Notes: generated from the letters alone by a model not told the origin. A stretch of DNA of 64,000 nt from Benthicola sp039584685 (GCA_039584685.1 JBDGXI010000007.1:9121-73120); one strand, 5' to 3'. Shown: positions 25,273 through 34,007, numbered from the stretch's first letter. Program-made: numbers and translations.

Positions 25273-26550
25273 ATGGTCCGCGTCGCGCGGGTAAGACGTA
25301 ACTCGATCGGCGCCGACCTGGAGATCCCTCCCGGCGCGGCGCTAGTCTCGATCAACGGACGGGATCTTCGCGATTCTCTCGACCTCCGATTCTACGAGGC
25401 GGACGCAGAGGTCGTTCTGGCGGTGCGGCTTCCCGACGCGCAGTCGGTCGTCTACGAGATCGAGAAGCACCCCGACGAGAGTCTCGGTCTGATCCCAGAG
25501 GTAGACAAGGTGCGGCGGTGCACGAACGCCTGTCCGTTCTGTTTCGTGAAGGGCAACCCGAAAGCGACCCGACTGAGACAGCCCCTGTACGTCAAGGATG
25601 ACGACTACCGGCTTTCCTTCATGTTCGGTCATTACGTGACCCTCACCAACCTCAGGGACGAGGATTGGGAGCGCATCTTCGAGCAGCGCCTCACGCCGCT
25701 TTACGTCAGCGTCCACGCCACAGACCCAGACGCACGTCTCCGTATGCTGGTCAACCCTCGCGCGGCTCTGATCGATGAGCACCTGGACCGACTCTCCGAG
25801 GGTTCCATACAGGTGCACGCTCAGGTCGTTCTGTGCCCCGAGCTGAACGATGGACAGATCCTCGAGCGCACAATCCGAGACCTGTACTTGCGGGGAGAGA
25901 GCATCCTTTCCCTGTCGATCGTGCCGGTGGGTCTGACCGACTTCAACTCGGATCGCGGCGTACGGGCACTCACCGCCGAAGAGTGTATCGAGTCTCTGGC
26001 CATGATCGACGCCTTTCGCGCGCGAGCATCGGTTGAGCGAGGGCGGGCCTGGTGCTACGCCGCGGACGAGATGTTCCTCCAGGCGGGCGTCGACCTACCC
26101 GGTCCGGACTACTTCGACGATCGTCAGCTCGTCGCGAACGGCGTGGGGGCGGTCTCGGCCCTCATCTCGGCGGTCCGGGCGGACCTGCCGGATCTACCGG
26201 CTCTAAGTGGCCAGAGGATCGTGCTGGTGACCGGCACTTCCATGAGGCCGCACCTGGCCGGCCTGGCATCTGAGATCGCCAGCCGCACGGGCGCATCGAT
26301 CGACACGGTGGCCGCTCTCAACGCGCTCTACGGCCCGATGGTGACAACCGCGGGCCTTCTGGCCGGTGCGGACCACGCCCGGGCACTGGCGCCGCACCGT
26401 GACTACGACCTGGCTCTGTTCAGCCGCGCCGCTCTCAACGACCAGGACCTGTTTCTTGACGACCTCTCTCTCCAGGAGCTGAGACGGGCGTTGCCCGAAC
26501 TGAGGATACTGCCATCGGAGCACGTGACGGACACACTGCTGGCCCGGTAG
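25273..26550 (+). CDS. DUF512 family Fe-S protein (PDZ-like plus radical-SAM-like)
   Basis: 425 residues. Order: N-terminal PDZ-like segment (1-65, PPGAALVSINGRDLRDSLDL), a Cys motif CTNACPFCF (near 87-95, CX3CX2C) typical of radical SAM Fe-S clusters, then the family block KDDDYRLSFMFGHYVTLTNL (near 112-131), and the C-terminal DUF512 domain. Function is unknown in the family; proteins of this kind are often next to der, as here. The Cys spacing matches a 4Fe-4S site, so a SAM-using activity is possible but not shown. Start ATG 25273 follows a good promoter candidate. Confidence 0.85.
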   Translation: MVRVARVRRNSIGADLEIPPGAALVSINGRDLRDSLDLRFYEADAEVVLAVRLPDAQSVVYEIEKHPDESLGLIPEVDKVRRCTNACPFCFVKGNPKATRLRQPLYVKDDDYRLSFMFGHYVTLTNLRDEDWERIFEQRLTPLYVSVHATDPDARLRMLVNPRAALIDEHLDRLSEGSIQVHAQVVLCPELNDGQILERTIRDLYLRGESILSLSIVPVGLTDFNSDRGVRALTAEECIESLAMIDAFRARASVERGRAWCYAADEMFLQAGVDLPGPDYFDDRQLVANGVGAVSALISAVRADLPDLPALSGQRIVLVTGTSMRPHLAGLASEIASRTGASIDTVAALNALYGPMVTTAGLLAGADHARALAPHRDYDLALFSRAALNDQDLFLDDLSLQELRRALPELRILPSEHVTDTLLAR

Positions 26551-26570
26551 GTCTTCCGACGGTCGCGATC

Positions 26571-27887
26571 GTGGGCCGACCCAATGTCGGCAAGTCCACG
26601 CTGTTCAATCGCATCGTTGGACGTCGCCTCGCTATAGTCGCGGAACTCAGCGGAGTGACGCGCGATCGGCAGTTCGCAGAGGCCGAGTGGGCAGGGAGGG
26701 AGTTCCTGCTCGTCGACACCGGGGGCATCAGCGACATCCCCGAACGACCTCTCGACCGGGAGGTGCGGGAACAGGTCATAGAGGCCATCGAGAGGGCGCA
26801 GGCCATCGTGCTCGTTACGGACGGGCGGGCCGGTGTGCACCCGGTGGACGAGCACGTGGCGGATCTCCTGCGCCGATCAGGACGGCCCGTCGTGCTCGCG
26901 GTCAACAAGCTGGACGAGCTGGCCGGGTCCGTGGCTCAGCATGAGTTTCACTCCCTCGGACTCGGTGATCCAGTTGCGGTGTCTGCGCTCAGCGGGAAGG
27001 GAAGCGGAGATCTTCTGGACCGGGTGGTCGCCGCATTGCCCGCCCTCGAGGACACGGATAGCGTCCCCGTCGGACTCAGGCTCGCCGTCATCGGCAAGCC
27101 AAACGTGGGGAAGTCGAGCTTCGTCAATCGTCTCCTGGGAGAAGACCGGGTCCTGGTGCACGACGAGGCGGGAACTACGAGAGACGCGATCGACACCTTC
27201 CTGGAGTTCGAGGGCGAGAGAGTCTGCCTCATCGATACGGCGGGGTTGCGCCGCCGCTCTCGGGTTGACGATGACGTCGAGTTCTACAGCCGACTGCGAG
27301 CCACTTCGGCGATCCAGAGATCGGACGTGTGTCTGTTGGTCGTGGATTGCGACGCCGGCGTCACCAACCAGGACTTCCACATCGGAGAGGAGGCCTGGAA
27401 CGCGGGGCGGGGACTCGTCCTGGTGGCAAACAAGTGGGACCTGATCGAGGAAAGGGGACCGGACGCGCTGGCGATGTTCGAGAAGGAGCTCCGTGAAAGG
27501 GCTCACTACCTGAGGTGGGTGCCGATCGTCACCACCTCGGCGTTATCCGGGCGGAGGGTGCGGAAGGTCCTGGAAGTTGCCCGCGAGGTACAGCGGGAGC
27601 GATCGCGCAGGATTCCGACGGCCGAGGTCAATCGCGTCCTTCGGTCCCTCGTGAATCGGAAGCAGCCTCCTCAGGGCGGGCGTGGCGATGTCAGGATATA
27701 CTACGGGAGCCAGGTGGACGTCGAACCGCCTCTCTTCGTGATCTGGTCGAACCGCCCCAAGGATCTCAAGACGTCATATGTACGCTATGTGTCGAACGGG
27801 TTTCGGCGAGAGTGGGGCTTCTTGGGATCCCCGATCCGGATATCCGTGCGCCAGCGAAGCGACGCGGACCGGAAGCCGAGGTACTGA
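26571..27887 (+). CDS. der: Der (EngA), tandem-GTPase ribosome assembly factor
   Basis: Acts in 50S subunit maturation. From GTG 26571 the protein is 438 residues: first G domain (GRPNVGKST at 2-10, DTGG, NKLD), second G domain (GKPNVGKSS near 176-184, DTAG, NKWD), then the KH-like domain ending with the basic tail. Homologues start about 8 residues earlier with a LPTVAI strand. That strand is present in frame (GLPTVAIVGRPN, from 26550), but no ATG, GTG or TTG precedes it; only GTA 26547, overlapping the upstream TAG. The given start is thus the first canonical one and cuts the first strand. Confidence 0.88.
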   Translation: MGRPNVGKSTLFNRIVGRRLAIVAELSGVTRDRQFAEAEWAGREFLLVDTGGISDIPERPLDREVREQVIEAIERAQAIVLVTDGRAGVHPVDEHVADLLRRSGRPVVLAVNKLDELAGSVAQHEFHSLGLGDPVAVSALSGKGSGDLLDRVVAALPALEDTDSVPVGLRLAVIGKPNVGKSSFVNRLLGEDRVLVHDEAGTTRDAIDTFLEFEGERVCLIDTAGLRRRSRVDDDVEFYSRLRATSAIQRSDVCLLVVDCDAGVTNQDFHIGEEAWNAGRGLVLVANKWDLIEERGPDALAMFEKELRERAHYLRWVPIVTTSALSGRRVRKVLEVAREVQRERSRRIPTAEVNRVLRSLVNRKQPPQGGRGDVRIYYGSQVDVEPPLFVIWSNRPKDLKTSYVRYVSNGFRREWGFLGSPIRISVRQRSDADRKPRY

Positions 27888-27908
27888 TTCGATGCGGTGG
27901 AGCGCCGG

Positions 27909-28544
27909 ATGACGATCGGCCTGCTGGTCCTGGCAGCCTACCTGATGGGCTCGATTCCCACGAGCTACCTCGTGGGAAAGCTCCGCGGTATAGATCTCCG
28001 CGAGCACGGCAGCGGCAACCTGGGTGGAACCAATGCCTTCCGCGTCATGGGGATCGGGGCCGCGGTACCGGTCGTGGCGATCGATGTTCTCAAGGGTTTC
28101 ATCCCGGCCCAATTCTTCCCGGCCTGGGACGGCTCCGCTATCGGAGACCTGGCGCTGCTCTACGGACTCGCCGCCATCCTGGGACACGTGTGGTCGGTGT
28201 TCATGCGCTTCCAGGGGGGCAAGGGCGTGGCCACGGGCGCCGGCGTGCTGGTGGCGCTCGCCCCCGCGTCTGCCTTGATCGGACTGCTGGTGTGGATCGG
28301 CTTCGTGGCGATCACGCGTTACGTTTCCGTGGCCTCGATCGCGGCCGCCACTTCCGTTCCGGTGACGGCCTGGTTAGCCGACGAGTCCAGTTCCACCGTG
28401 GTCTTCTGTGCTGCTATCGCGATCTTCGTGTGGTGGACGCATCGTGGCAACCTGGGGAGATTGACTCGCGGCCAGGAGAACAGGTTTGGCGCGGGACGAA
28501 GCGAAGACCTGGCTGCCGGAGAGGAAGGTGAGCGTGCTGAGTGA
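27909..28544 (+). CDS. plsY: PlsY, acyl-phosphate glycerol-3-phosphate acyltransferase
   Basis: Inner-membrane enzyme of 211 residues making lysophosphatidate from acyl-phosphate (produced by PlsX, whose gene is at 60508). Seen: the motifs GSIPTSYLVGKL.GIDLR..GSGNLGGTNAFRV (about 14-44), the GHVWSVFMRFQGGKGVATG segment (about 97-115) and five hydrophobic helices. ATG 27909 was chosen over GTG 27897 because GGAG stands 6 bases upstream. The C-terminal 25 residues are charged and extend past the usual end. The gene overlaps gpsA, which makes its substrate glycerol-3-phosphate. Confidence 0.92.
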   Translation: MTIGLLVLAAYLMGSIPTSYLVGKLRGIDLREHGSGNLGGTNAFRVMGIGAAVPVVAIDVLKGFIPAQFFPAWDGSAIGDLALLYGLAAILGHVWSVFMRFQGGKGVATGAGVLVALAPASALIGLLVWIGFVAITRYVSVASIAAATSVPVTAWLADESSSTVVFCAAIAIFVWWTHRGNLGRLTRGQENRFGAGRSEDLAAGEEGERAE

Positions 28545-29550
28545 CCGAATAGCGGTCCTTGGGGCGGGGAGCTGGGGCACGGCGCTGGCCAATGTTCTGG
28601 CCTCGAATGGGCATTCGACCCAACTCTGGGCCTACGAACCGGCGGTGGCTGACAGCATCAACTCGAATCACCGAAACGACAAGTACCTCCCGGGGGTCGA
28701 TCTGGAGCCTTCTCTCGGCGCTACCGGGGACATGGCAGTGGCCCTGCAGGATGCGGGCGTGGTCGTATCGGTCAGCCCATCCCACGTCGTGCGGAACGTC
28801 ATGGGTGAGGCCCGGCGGCTCCTGGGGGATGACCTGCCTCTGATCGTTACTGCTTCGAAGGGCATCGAGATCCACACGGACCTGAGGATGAGTGAAGTCC
28901 TCCGGGAGGTCCTGGGGGAGGACATGGCCGGTGGCTGCGTGGTCCTGTCCGGTCCGAGCTTCGCTGCCGAGCTCGCGCGGCGGCTCCCGACGGCCGTCAC
29001 CCTCGCATCGCGAGATGAGGCCAACGCCGTTCAGGTGCAGAGCCTGTTCCAGAACGAACACTTCCGCCTCTATACACAGGCGGACCTCGTCGGCACCGAG
29101 CTGGGGGGAGCGCTCAAGAACGTGATCGCCCTGGCGGCCGGAATCAGTGACGGCCTCGGGCTCGGCACCAACGCGAGGGCGGCCCTGATGACCAGGGGCC
29201 TGGCCGAGATCGGTCGTCTGGCCGAACGGCTGGGCGGCGAGGGGGCGACCCTGGCCGGCCTGGCCGGAGTGGGAGATCTCATCCTGACGTGCACGGGGGA
29301 CTTGAGTCGAAATCGCCAGGTGGGCCTTGCCGTCGGCCGTGGGGAGAGACTGACCGATGTGCTGGCCGGAATGACGGCTGTAGCCGAAGGAGTGCGGACC
29401 ACGGAGGCCGCCAGAGACCTTGCGGAGCGACACGGGGTGGAAATGCCCATCGTGGGTGCTGTATACTCTATTCTGTACGAAGACGTGGACCCGAGGAGGG
29501 CGCTTGCCCTCCTGATGTCCAGAGAACCCAAGCCAGAGCGCTGGAGTTGA
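28528..29550 (+). CDS. gpsA: GpsA, NAD(P)H glycerol-3-phosphate dehydrogenase
   Basis: Reduces dihydroxyacetone phosphate to glycerol-3-phosphate for phospholipids. Seen: GAGSWGTALANVLASNG (about 10-26), the VSVSPSHVVR block, the SKGIE motif, and GGALKNVIALAAGISDGLGLG..A (catalytic Lys near 197), with the C-terminal helical domain. Start is uncertain between GTG 28528 (GGAG 6 bases before) and GTG 28534 (GGAAGG 5 bases before); the first is used, 340 residues. The start region overlaps the last 17 bases of plsY, so substrate maker and user are coupled. Confidence 0.93.
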   Translation: MSVLSDRIAVLGAGSWGTALANVLASNGHSTQLWAYEPAVADSINSNHRNDKYLPGVDLEPSLGATGDMAVALQDAGVVVSVSPSHVVRNVMGEARRLLGDDLPLIVTASKGIEIHTDLRMSEVLREVLGEDMAGGCVVLSGPSFAAELARRLPTAVTLASRDEANAVQVQSLFQNEHFRLYTQADLVGTELGGALKNVIALAAGISDGLGLGTNARAALMTRGLAEIGRLAERLGGEGATLAGLAGVGDLILTCTGDLSRNRQVGLAVGRGERLTDVLAGMTAVAEGVRTTEAARDLAERHGVEMPIVGAVYSILYEDVDPRRALALLMSREPKPERWS

Positions 29551-29555
29551 GTTCG

Positions 29556-29912
29556 GTGGAAGATCGAATCGCCCCGAAGGAATACTACTCGATCGGTGAA
29601 GTGTGCGAGATCACAGGCCTGAAGCCGCACGTCCTGCGCTACTGGGAAACCCAGTTTCCGGCGCTCAATCCGTCCAAGAACCGGGCGGGGAACCGGGTGT
29701 ACCGGCGCAAGGAGATCAAGCTCATCCACTTGCTCCGCCACCTCCTGTATGCGGAGAAGTACACGATCGATGGAGCCCGCCACAAGCTGGACCAGTTGCG
29801 TAAGGAAGGAAAACTGGCCCGGGCTGCCCGGGTAGCGTGGGATCGGGAGACGGTTCGTGACCTGAGACGGGAAGCGGACGGTCTGGTGGATTTGCTGGCA
29901 CTCGGCGAATGA
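29556..29912 (+). CDS. MerR-family DNA-binding protein
   Basis: 118 residues. Residues about 9-75 are a winged helix of the MerR type: YYSIGEVCEITGLKPHVLRYWE..FP (helix-turn-helix) and NR.YRRKEIKLIHLL. A short basic coiled-coil tail follows, without an effector domain or Cys sensor. The start is GTG 29556 with GGAG 9 bases before it; TTG 29547 is a second choice. Overlaps surE by ATGA. Lacking a ligand domain, it may be a plain architectural or developmental regulator (BldC or short-MerR type). Target genes are unknown. Confidence 0.82.
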   Translation: MEDRIAPKEYYSIGEVCEITGLKPHVLRYWETQFPALNPSKNRAGNRVYRRKEIKLIHLLRHLLYAEKYTIDGARHKLDQLRKEGKLARAARVAWDRETVRDLRREADGLVDLLALGE

Positions 29913-30703
29913 CGCCGGACGGCGAAGACAGCCACGCAGCTTCCGTGGACCCCCCTTCGATTCTCTGCACCAACGATGATGGCATCCACGCCATCGGCTT
30001 GAAGACGTTGATCCAGGTCGCGTCGAGTCTCGGGGAGGTGCGGGTGGTAGCTCCGGACCGGGAGCAAAGCGCCACCAGTCACTCCCTGACGGTGCATCGA
30101 CCACTCCGGGCCACCCGGACTCCCGAAGGGCACCACGTGATCGACGGCACTCCGACCGATTGCGTGCTGATCGGAATCAACCAGCTCCTCGATCAACCGC
30201 CGGACTTCGTCCTCTCGGGCGTCAACCACGGCCCGAACATGGGAGAAGACGTCCTCTACTCGGGGACCGTGGCGGCCGCCATGGAGGGCACGATACTGGG
30301 AATTCCGGCGATCGCCGTCTCGTATTCCAGCCGGGCGGCGGACCGGATCCCCGGATACGCGGACGTTCTCACCGATTTGATAGGTGCGCTGGTCCGGCGG
30401 TCCGACTTCCCCGAGGAGACCTTCTTCAACATCAACCTGCCCGACGTCCCGGCGGACGAGTTGAATGGGGTGCGCGTGACTACCCTCGGACGGAGAGTCT
30501 ATGCCGACTCCCTGACGCGACGCGAGGATCCGTCCGGCCGGGAGTACTTCTGGATCGGTGGTGGAGTCTCCCGCTGGAGCGGCCGCGACGATTCCGACTT
30601 TCGCGCGGTGCAGGCCGGTTACGTCTCCGTCACGCCTCTCCATCTCGACCTTACGAACTACCGTCTGATCAGCGAGGTCCGGTCGTGGATGCTGGGAGGA
30701 TAG
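29909..30703 (+). CDS. surE: SurE, 5'/3'-nucleotidase
   Basis: Stationary-phase nucleotidase of 264 residues. Seen: metal site TNDDGIHAIGLK (about 17-28; family NDDG), the S..GN-like PDREQSATSHSLT (about 49-61), DGTPTDCV (near 79-86) and SGVNHGPNMGEDVLYSGTVAAA (the GxNxGxN block). Start ATG 29909 overlaps the merR stop. It precedes pcm, the classic surE-pcm pair in which protein repair and nucleotide clean-up genes are joined; its end overlaps the pcm start by 19 bases. Confidence 0.93.
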   Translation: MTPDGEDSHAASVDPPSILCTNDDGIHAIGLKTLIQVASSLGEVRVVAPDREQSATSHSLTVHRPLRATRTPEGHHVIDGTPTDCVLIGINQLLDQPPDFVLSGVNHGPNMGEDVLYSGTVAAAMEGTILGIPAIAVSYSSRAADRIPGYADVLTDLIGALVRRSDFPEETFFNINLPDVPADELNGVRVTTLGRRVYADSLTRREDPSGREYFWIGGGVSRWSGRDDSDFRAVQAGYVSVTPLHLDLTNYRLISEVRSWMLGG

Positions 30704-31350
30704 ATCCCGCATATCGCCGCGATCGGCGGCGGCTTATCGAGAAGCTGCAGGCGGGCGGTGTGAACGACCTTGCCATCCTGCATGCCTTCGACGCGATTCC
30801 GAGGCACATGTTCGTTCCGGACGCGATCATTCACCGCTCCTACGAGGATGTCGCCCTCCCGCTGGGCCACGGGCAGACGATCTCGAGGCCCGGGGCACAC
30901 GCGCTGCATCTCGAGCTGGCCGCCTTAAGCGGCGAGGAGAAGGTACTGGAAATCGGAACGGGCTCGGGTTACCAGACGGCTCTTCTGAGCCAGCTCGCCG
31001 CCCACGTCTACTCGGTGGAAACCGTCGAGGAGCTCGGGGACCTTGCCGATGAACGGTTGCAGGAACTCGCGGTGGAGAACGTCACCCTTCGCATCGGCGA
31101 TGGCAGCGGGGGCTGGCCCGAACACGCACCCTACGACGTCATCCTGTGCGGTGCGGCCGCCCCACGGGTACCGGAGCCGCTCGTGACGCAGCTGGCGGTC
31201 GGTGGCCGCCTCATCATCCCCGTGGGGAAGGACTCCGGGCAGCACCTGATCCGCGTCACGCTCGGCAGCGACGGGCAGTTGCATGAGGAAGCCGTGGACA
31301 GCGCGCGCTTCGTGCCGCTTACGGGGGAAGAGGGATGGCAAAGCGATTGA
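30685..31350 (+). CDS. pcm: Pcm, protein-L-isoaspartate O-methyltransferase
   Basis: Repairs isoaspartyl damage by methylating it with SAM. The 221-residue protein has the family's HAFDAIPRHMFVP start region, the GHGQTISRP loop (about 62-70; family GHGQTIS.P), SAM motif I VLEIGTGSGYQTALLS (about 87-102), and VICLG-like DVILCGAAAPRVPEPL. GTG 30685 inside surE has GCGAGG 7 bases upstream and gives the right length; the frame opens much further up but only as a surE shadow. dedA follows 19 bases later. Confidence 0.92.
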   Translation: MDAGRIDPAYRRDRRRLIEKLQAGGVNDLAILHAFDAIPRHMFVPDAIIHRSYEDVALPLGHGQTISRPGAHALHLELAALSGEEKVLEIGTGSGYQTALLSQLAAHVYSVETVEELGDLADERLQELAVENVTLRIGDGSGGWPEHAPYDVILCGAAAPRVPEPLVTQLAVGGRLIIPVGKDSGQHLIRVTLGSDGQLHEEAVDSARFVPLTGEEGWQSD

Positions 31351-31369
31351 CGGGCAACGGGTGGCGTAG

Positions 31370-32041
31370 ATGACCGAGCTGCTGATTGAGTACGTTCAGA
31401 TAGGCGCCGAACTGGGGCGAACGTGGGGTCCGCTGATCGTGTTCGTCCTGATGGCCATCGAGAGTTCTTTCATCCCGTTTCCGTCGGAAGTAGTCATGAT
31501 CCCGGCCGGCTTCATGGCCGCCCGCGGAGAGTTCCTTCCACCTGACCCGGCGCTCGGGCTGGCCGTGGCCGTGATCGCGGGGATTCTGGGCTCTCTGGCG
31601 GGCGCATTCGTCAACTACGGACTCTCTCTGAAGCTCGGCCGGCCCTTTCTGTACAGGTACGGCCGGTACTTCTTTCTTCCGGCGTCGGCGCTGGACCGCT
31701 CGGAGGAGCTCTTCCGCCGCCACGGTGAAATCACCACTTTCGTCTGCCGGCTCATTCCCGCCGTTCGTCAGCTCATCTCGATTCCGGCAGGTCTGTCACG
31801 CATGCGGTTCGGCAGGTTCGCGCTATTCACGGGACTCGGAGCTGGGATCTGGGTCATCATCCTGGCTCTGACGGGATTCGGACTGGGGAAGGGCACCCGC
31901 GAGATGAGCTACGCCGAGCTGGTGCATTCGGGCGAAGCCCTCATCGGGGGCAACCTCCCGTGGATCTTCGGCGGACTCGCCCTCATAGTCGCGGTCTACG
32001 TCTGGGTTCACCGCCGGGTCATGCACGGGGGCTCGCATTGA
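31370..32041 (+). CDS. DedA family membrane protein
   Basis: 223-residue inner-membrane protein of the DedA/SNARE-associated (VTT) family, which in some members flips undecaprenyl phosphate or phospholipids. Seen: E..SSFIPFPSEVVMIPAGFMAARG (near 24-46; family E...P.PSE), Arg-rich G..ITTFVCRLIPAVRQLISIPAGLSRM (near 118-142; family F..RF.P..R....AG), and four hydrophobic stretches. ATG 31370. A second, divergent family member is at 53333-53965. Which lipid it handles cannot be told. Confidence 0.88.
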   Translation: MTELLIEYVQIGAELGRTWGPLIVFVLMAIESSFIPFPSEVVMIPAGFMAARGEFLPPDPALGLAVAVIAGILGSLAGAFVNYGLSLKLGRPFLYRYGRYFFLPASALDRSEELFRRHGEITTFVCRLIPAVRQLISIPAGLSRMRFGRFALFTGLGAGIWVIILALTGFGLGKGTREMSYAELVHSGEALIGGNLPWIFGGLALIVAVYVWVHRRVMHGGSH

Positions 32042-32135
32042 CTGGGCCGCCGGACTTCCCCTAGTTTCTTCCGCTGCGCGGTAAACGGCGGTCCGGGCCC
32101 GAGGGGAGGCCTCCGTCAGATGCCGAGGCGGCAGA

Positions 32136-32190
32136 CAGCGTGAATCGCTGTAACATATTGGCAATAATGGATTTACATACTTTGCGTCCG
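32136..32190 (+). promoter_or_regulatory. AT-rich leader region before the membrane TPR gene
   Basis: In a strongly GC-rich setting, 32151-32183 is about 70 percent A/T and follows a 5-bp hairpin (CAGCG, loop TGAAT, CGCTG at 32136-32150). This is the likely promoter zone for the gene at 32233, but no pair of boxes has good spacing (TTGGCA 32158-32163 has no matching -10). The rest of the 191-base gap shows nothing else. Confidence 0.25.
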
Positions 32191-32232
32191 TCATCAGGCG
32201 CTTGAGGTTACGGAAAGGCGTGGCAGGGATAC

Positions 32233-33069
32233 ATGGCTAAATCGATGGCCCGCGAGAAGCGGCCTCAAGATCTGGACACCGAAGATCATGTCACCGAGCG
32301 GATCCTGGAAGCCGCGACGTGGGCGGAGACCCACCGGAGGGCGGTGATCGCCGGTGGAATCGCGCTCGTGGCAGTCGTCGCCGCGGCTTTCTACTACCAG
32401 GATTATCGGGAGAAGCTCGTCGCGCGCGCCTCCGTCCGCCTCCAGGAGATCCAGATCGCGTCACAGTCCGCGGACATCGAGACGGTCCGCTCCGAGCTTC
32501 GCATCTTCATCGACCAGTATTCCGGTACTTCCTACGCCAGCCAGGCCCGGGTCGCCCTGGGGGATCTCGAACTGCGTCGAGACAGCCTCGGTCTCGCGAT
32601 CCAGGCCCTCGAGCCCGTTGCGGACCTGGGCGAGGCCAACCCTCTCTCGTACACGGCCATGGAGATGATTGCGGCCGCCTACGAACAGGGGGGCGACGCG
32701 GACCGGGCGCTCCAATGGTACGAACGACTACAGTCGAATGCGCGCTTCGACTACCAGCGTCACCGCGCGATGGCCGAGCAGGCCCGCCTGCACACGATCG
32801 GTGGGAGGTACGCGGAGGCTGCCGCGCTGTACGAGCAGCTGGTGGATGAGGCCGAGGAGGATCCGGCTGGCCAGGAGGTGTACGCCGTCCGTCTCGGCGA
32901 GGTGCGGGCCATCGAACGCTTCGGTGCAGTGGCGGCGGCGGCGCTCCCGGTTGCTCCGGAACCGACCGCCAGCCCGACCGAGGTACCCGTGGATGCCAGC
33001 GGGCAGGCCGCCGAGGAGGCACCGGCCGGCGATGGGGCCCCGGGAGAGGTGGACGAGCCGGCGAGCTGA
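32233..33069 (+). CDS. Membrane-anchored TPR protein (YfgM-like layout)
   Basis: 278 residues. A basic cytoplasmic N-terminus (1-38), one membrane helix (about 37-55, RRAVIAGGIALVAVVAAAFYY), then TPR-like repeats (about 60-215, with LQEIQIA..., ALGDLELRRD.LGLAIQALEP, AAYEQGGDADRALQWYERL, YAEAAALYEQLV), and a Pro/Ala/Glu-rich tail. This is the layout of YfgM/TPR_21-type periplasmic proteins that aid secretion or envelope assembly. It is the last plus-strand gene before the convergent junction. Function is not known beyond that. Confidence 0.78.
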   Translation: MAKSMAREKRPQDLDTEDHVTERILEAATWAETHRRAVIAGGIALVAVVAAAFYYQDYREKLVARASVRLQEIQIASQSADIETVRSELRIFIDQYSGTSYASQARVALGDLELRRDSLGLAIQALEPVADLGEANPLSYTAMEMIAAAYEQGGDADRALQWYERLQSNARFDYQRHRAMAEQARLHTIGGRYAEAAALYEQLVDEAEEDPAGQEVYAVRLGEVRAIERFGAVAAAALPVAPEPTASPTEVPVDASGQAAEEAPAGDGAPGEVDEPAS

Positions 33070-33111
33070 GGAAGGCTATCCTGGCCTACCTGCCGTCAAC
33101 GGCGCATAACA

Positions 33112-33122
33112 TACATTATGTA
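33112..33122. repeat. AT-rich palindrome between convergent operons
   Basis: TACATTATGTA is a perfect 5-bp inverted repeat around a central T, in the A/T-rich stretch ATAACATACATTATGTAAAC (33106-33125). It is in the 176-base spacer between the two converging operons. It may be a protein site or chance; no gene starts next to it. Confidence 0.3.
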
Positions 33123-33191
33123 AACTAGGGTGATGACGGGCAACTTGCGTCTGGCACGGCGACACTTCCCCAGCCTTCGTTGTGAGCGGAA

Positions 33192-33233
33192 GCCCGCCCG
33201 TCTCTCCCTACCCGCCGAAGAGGTCAGGCGGGC
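33192..33233. terminator. Possible hairpin terminator at the convergent junction
   Basis: GCCCGCC (33192-33198) pairs with GGCGGGC (33227-33233) around a 28-base loop that could fold further. It lies just past the stop of the minus-strand gene at 33246 and could end transcription from that side. No T run is visible on either strand. Confidence 0.3.
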
Positions 33234-33245
33234 CGGACGGAAGAA

Positions 33246-34007
33246 TCAGAGACGACCGAACAGAGACGCGAATCGCAGGGCCCACACACGCCACACGGCT
33301 TCGCGCACGATCCTCCCGGACATCTTGCTCTCGCCCTCCACCCGATCGACGAACACGATCGGCACCTCCCCGACGCGAAACCCGTTCTTCCACGCGCGGA
33401 AGTCCATCTCGATCTGAAAGGCGTATCCGGTGGAGCCGACGCTCTCAAAGTCGATCGACTCGAGTACTTCCCGCCGGAAACACTTGAATCCGGCCGTGGC
33501 GTCCGACAACGGGAGCCCCGTAACCACGCGAGCGTACCGGTTAGCGAACCACGACAGCAGCAGGCGCGACATCGGCCAGTTGACGACATTGACGCCGCGC
33601 ACATAGCGAGAGCCGATCACCAGGTCGAGGTCGCCCTCCACCGCGTTGAGCAGATCCGGCAGGTACTTGGGATCGTGTGAGTGATCCGAGTCCATCTCGA
33701 TGAGAAACTCGTAGCCACGCTCGAGGCCCCAGGTGAATCCCCTGAGATACGCGCTGCCCAGTCCCTGCTTGCCTTCTCTATGGACCACATGTATCCGGGA
33801 GCTCTCGGCCGCCATTCCGTCCGCCAGCTCGCCTGTGCCATCCGGTGAAGCGTCGTCGACGACCAGAACGTCGATGCGGGGATCCTGGTCGAGGACCGCC
33901 GGCAGGATCGAGGCCAGGTTCGCCGCCTCGTTGTATGTGGGCATGACCACGAGCACCCTGCCCTGCCCGCCGGCCTCCGTTCCACCAGCTTCCCGAGACT
34001 CGTTCAA
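33246..34007 (-). CDS. Polyprenol-phosphate mannosyltransferase-like GT2
   Basis: 253-residue family 2 glycosyltransferase similar to dolichyl-phosphate mannose synthase (DPM1/Ppm1). Seen: VVMPTYNEAANL (about 22-33), VVDDASPDGT (nucleotide-binding DD), EMDSDHSHDP (catalytic DxD), DATAGFKCFRREVLE and the W/F-rich end. No C-terminal membrane helices, so it is the soluble type. It would load a sugar on polyprenyl phosphate for the membrane GT-C enzymes upstream in this operon. TTG 34007 overlaps the preceding stop and has AGGAGAGG upstream; it is the last gene of a run of seven glycan genes after rpoN. Confidence 0.85.
   Translation of the reverse strand: MNESREAGGTEAGGQGRVLVVMPTYNEAANLASILPAVLDQDPRIDVLVVDDASPDGTGELADGMAAESSRIHVVHREGKQGLGSAYLRGFTWGLERGYEFLIEMDSDHSHDPKYLPDLLNAVEGDLDLVIGSRYVRGVNVVNWPMSRLLLSWFANRYARVVTGLPLSDATAGFKCFRREVLESIDFESVGSTGYAFQIEMDFRAWKNGFRVGEVPIVFVDRVEGESKMSGRIVREAVWRVWALRFASLFGRL

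Noticed and set aside
33130..33417. 95-codon plus-strand frame at the convergent junction
   Set aside because: Mostly antisense to the GT2 gene; Arg-rich, no signal or domain.
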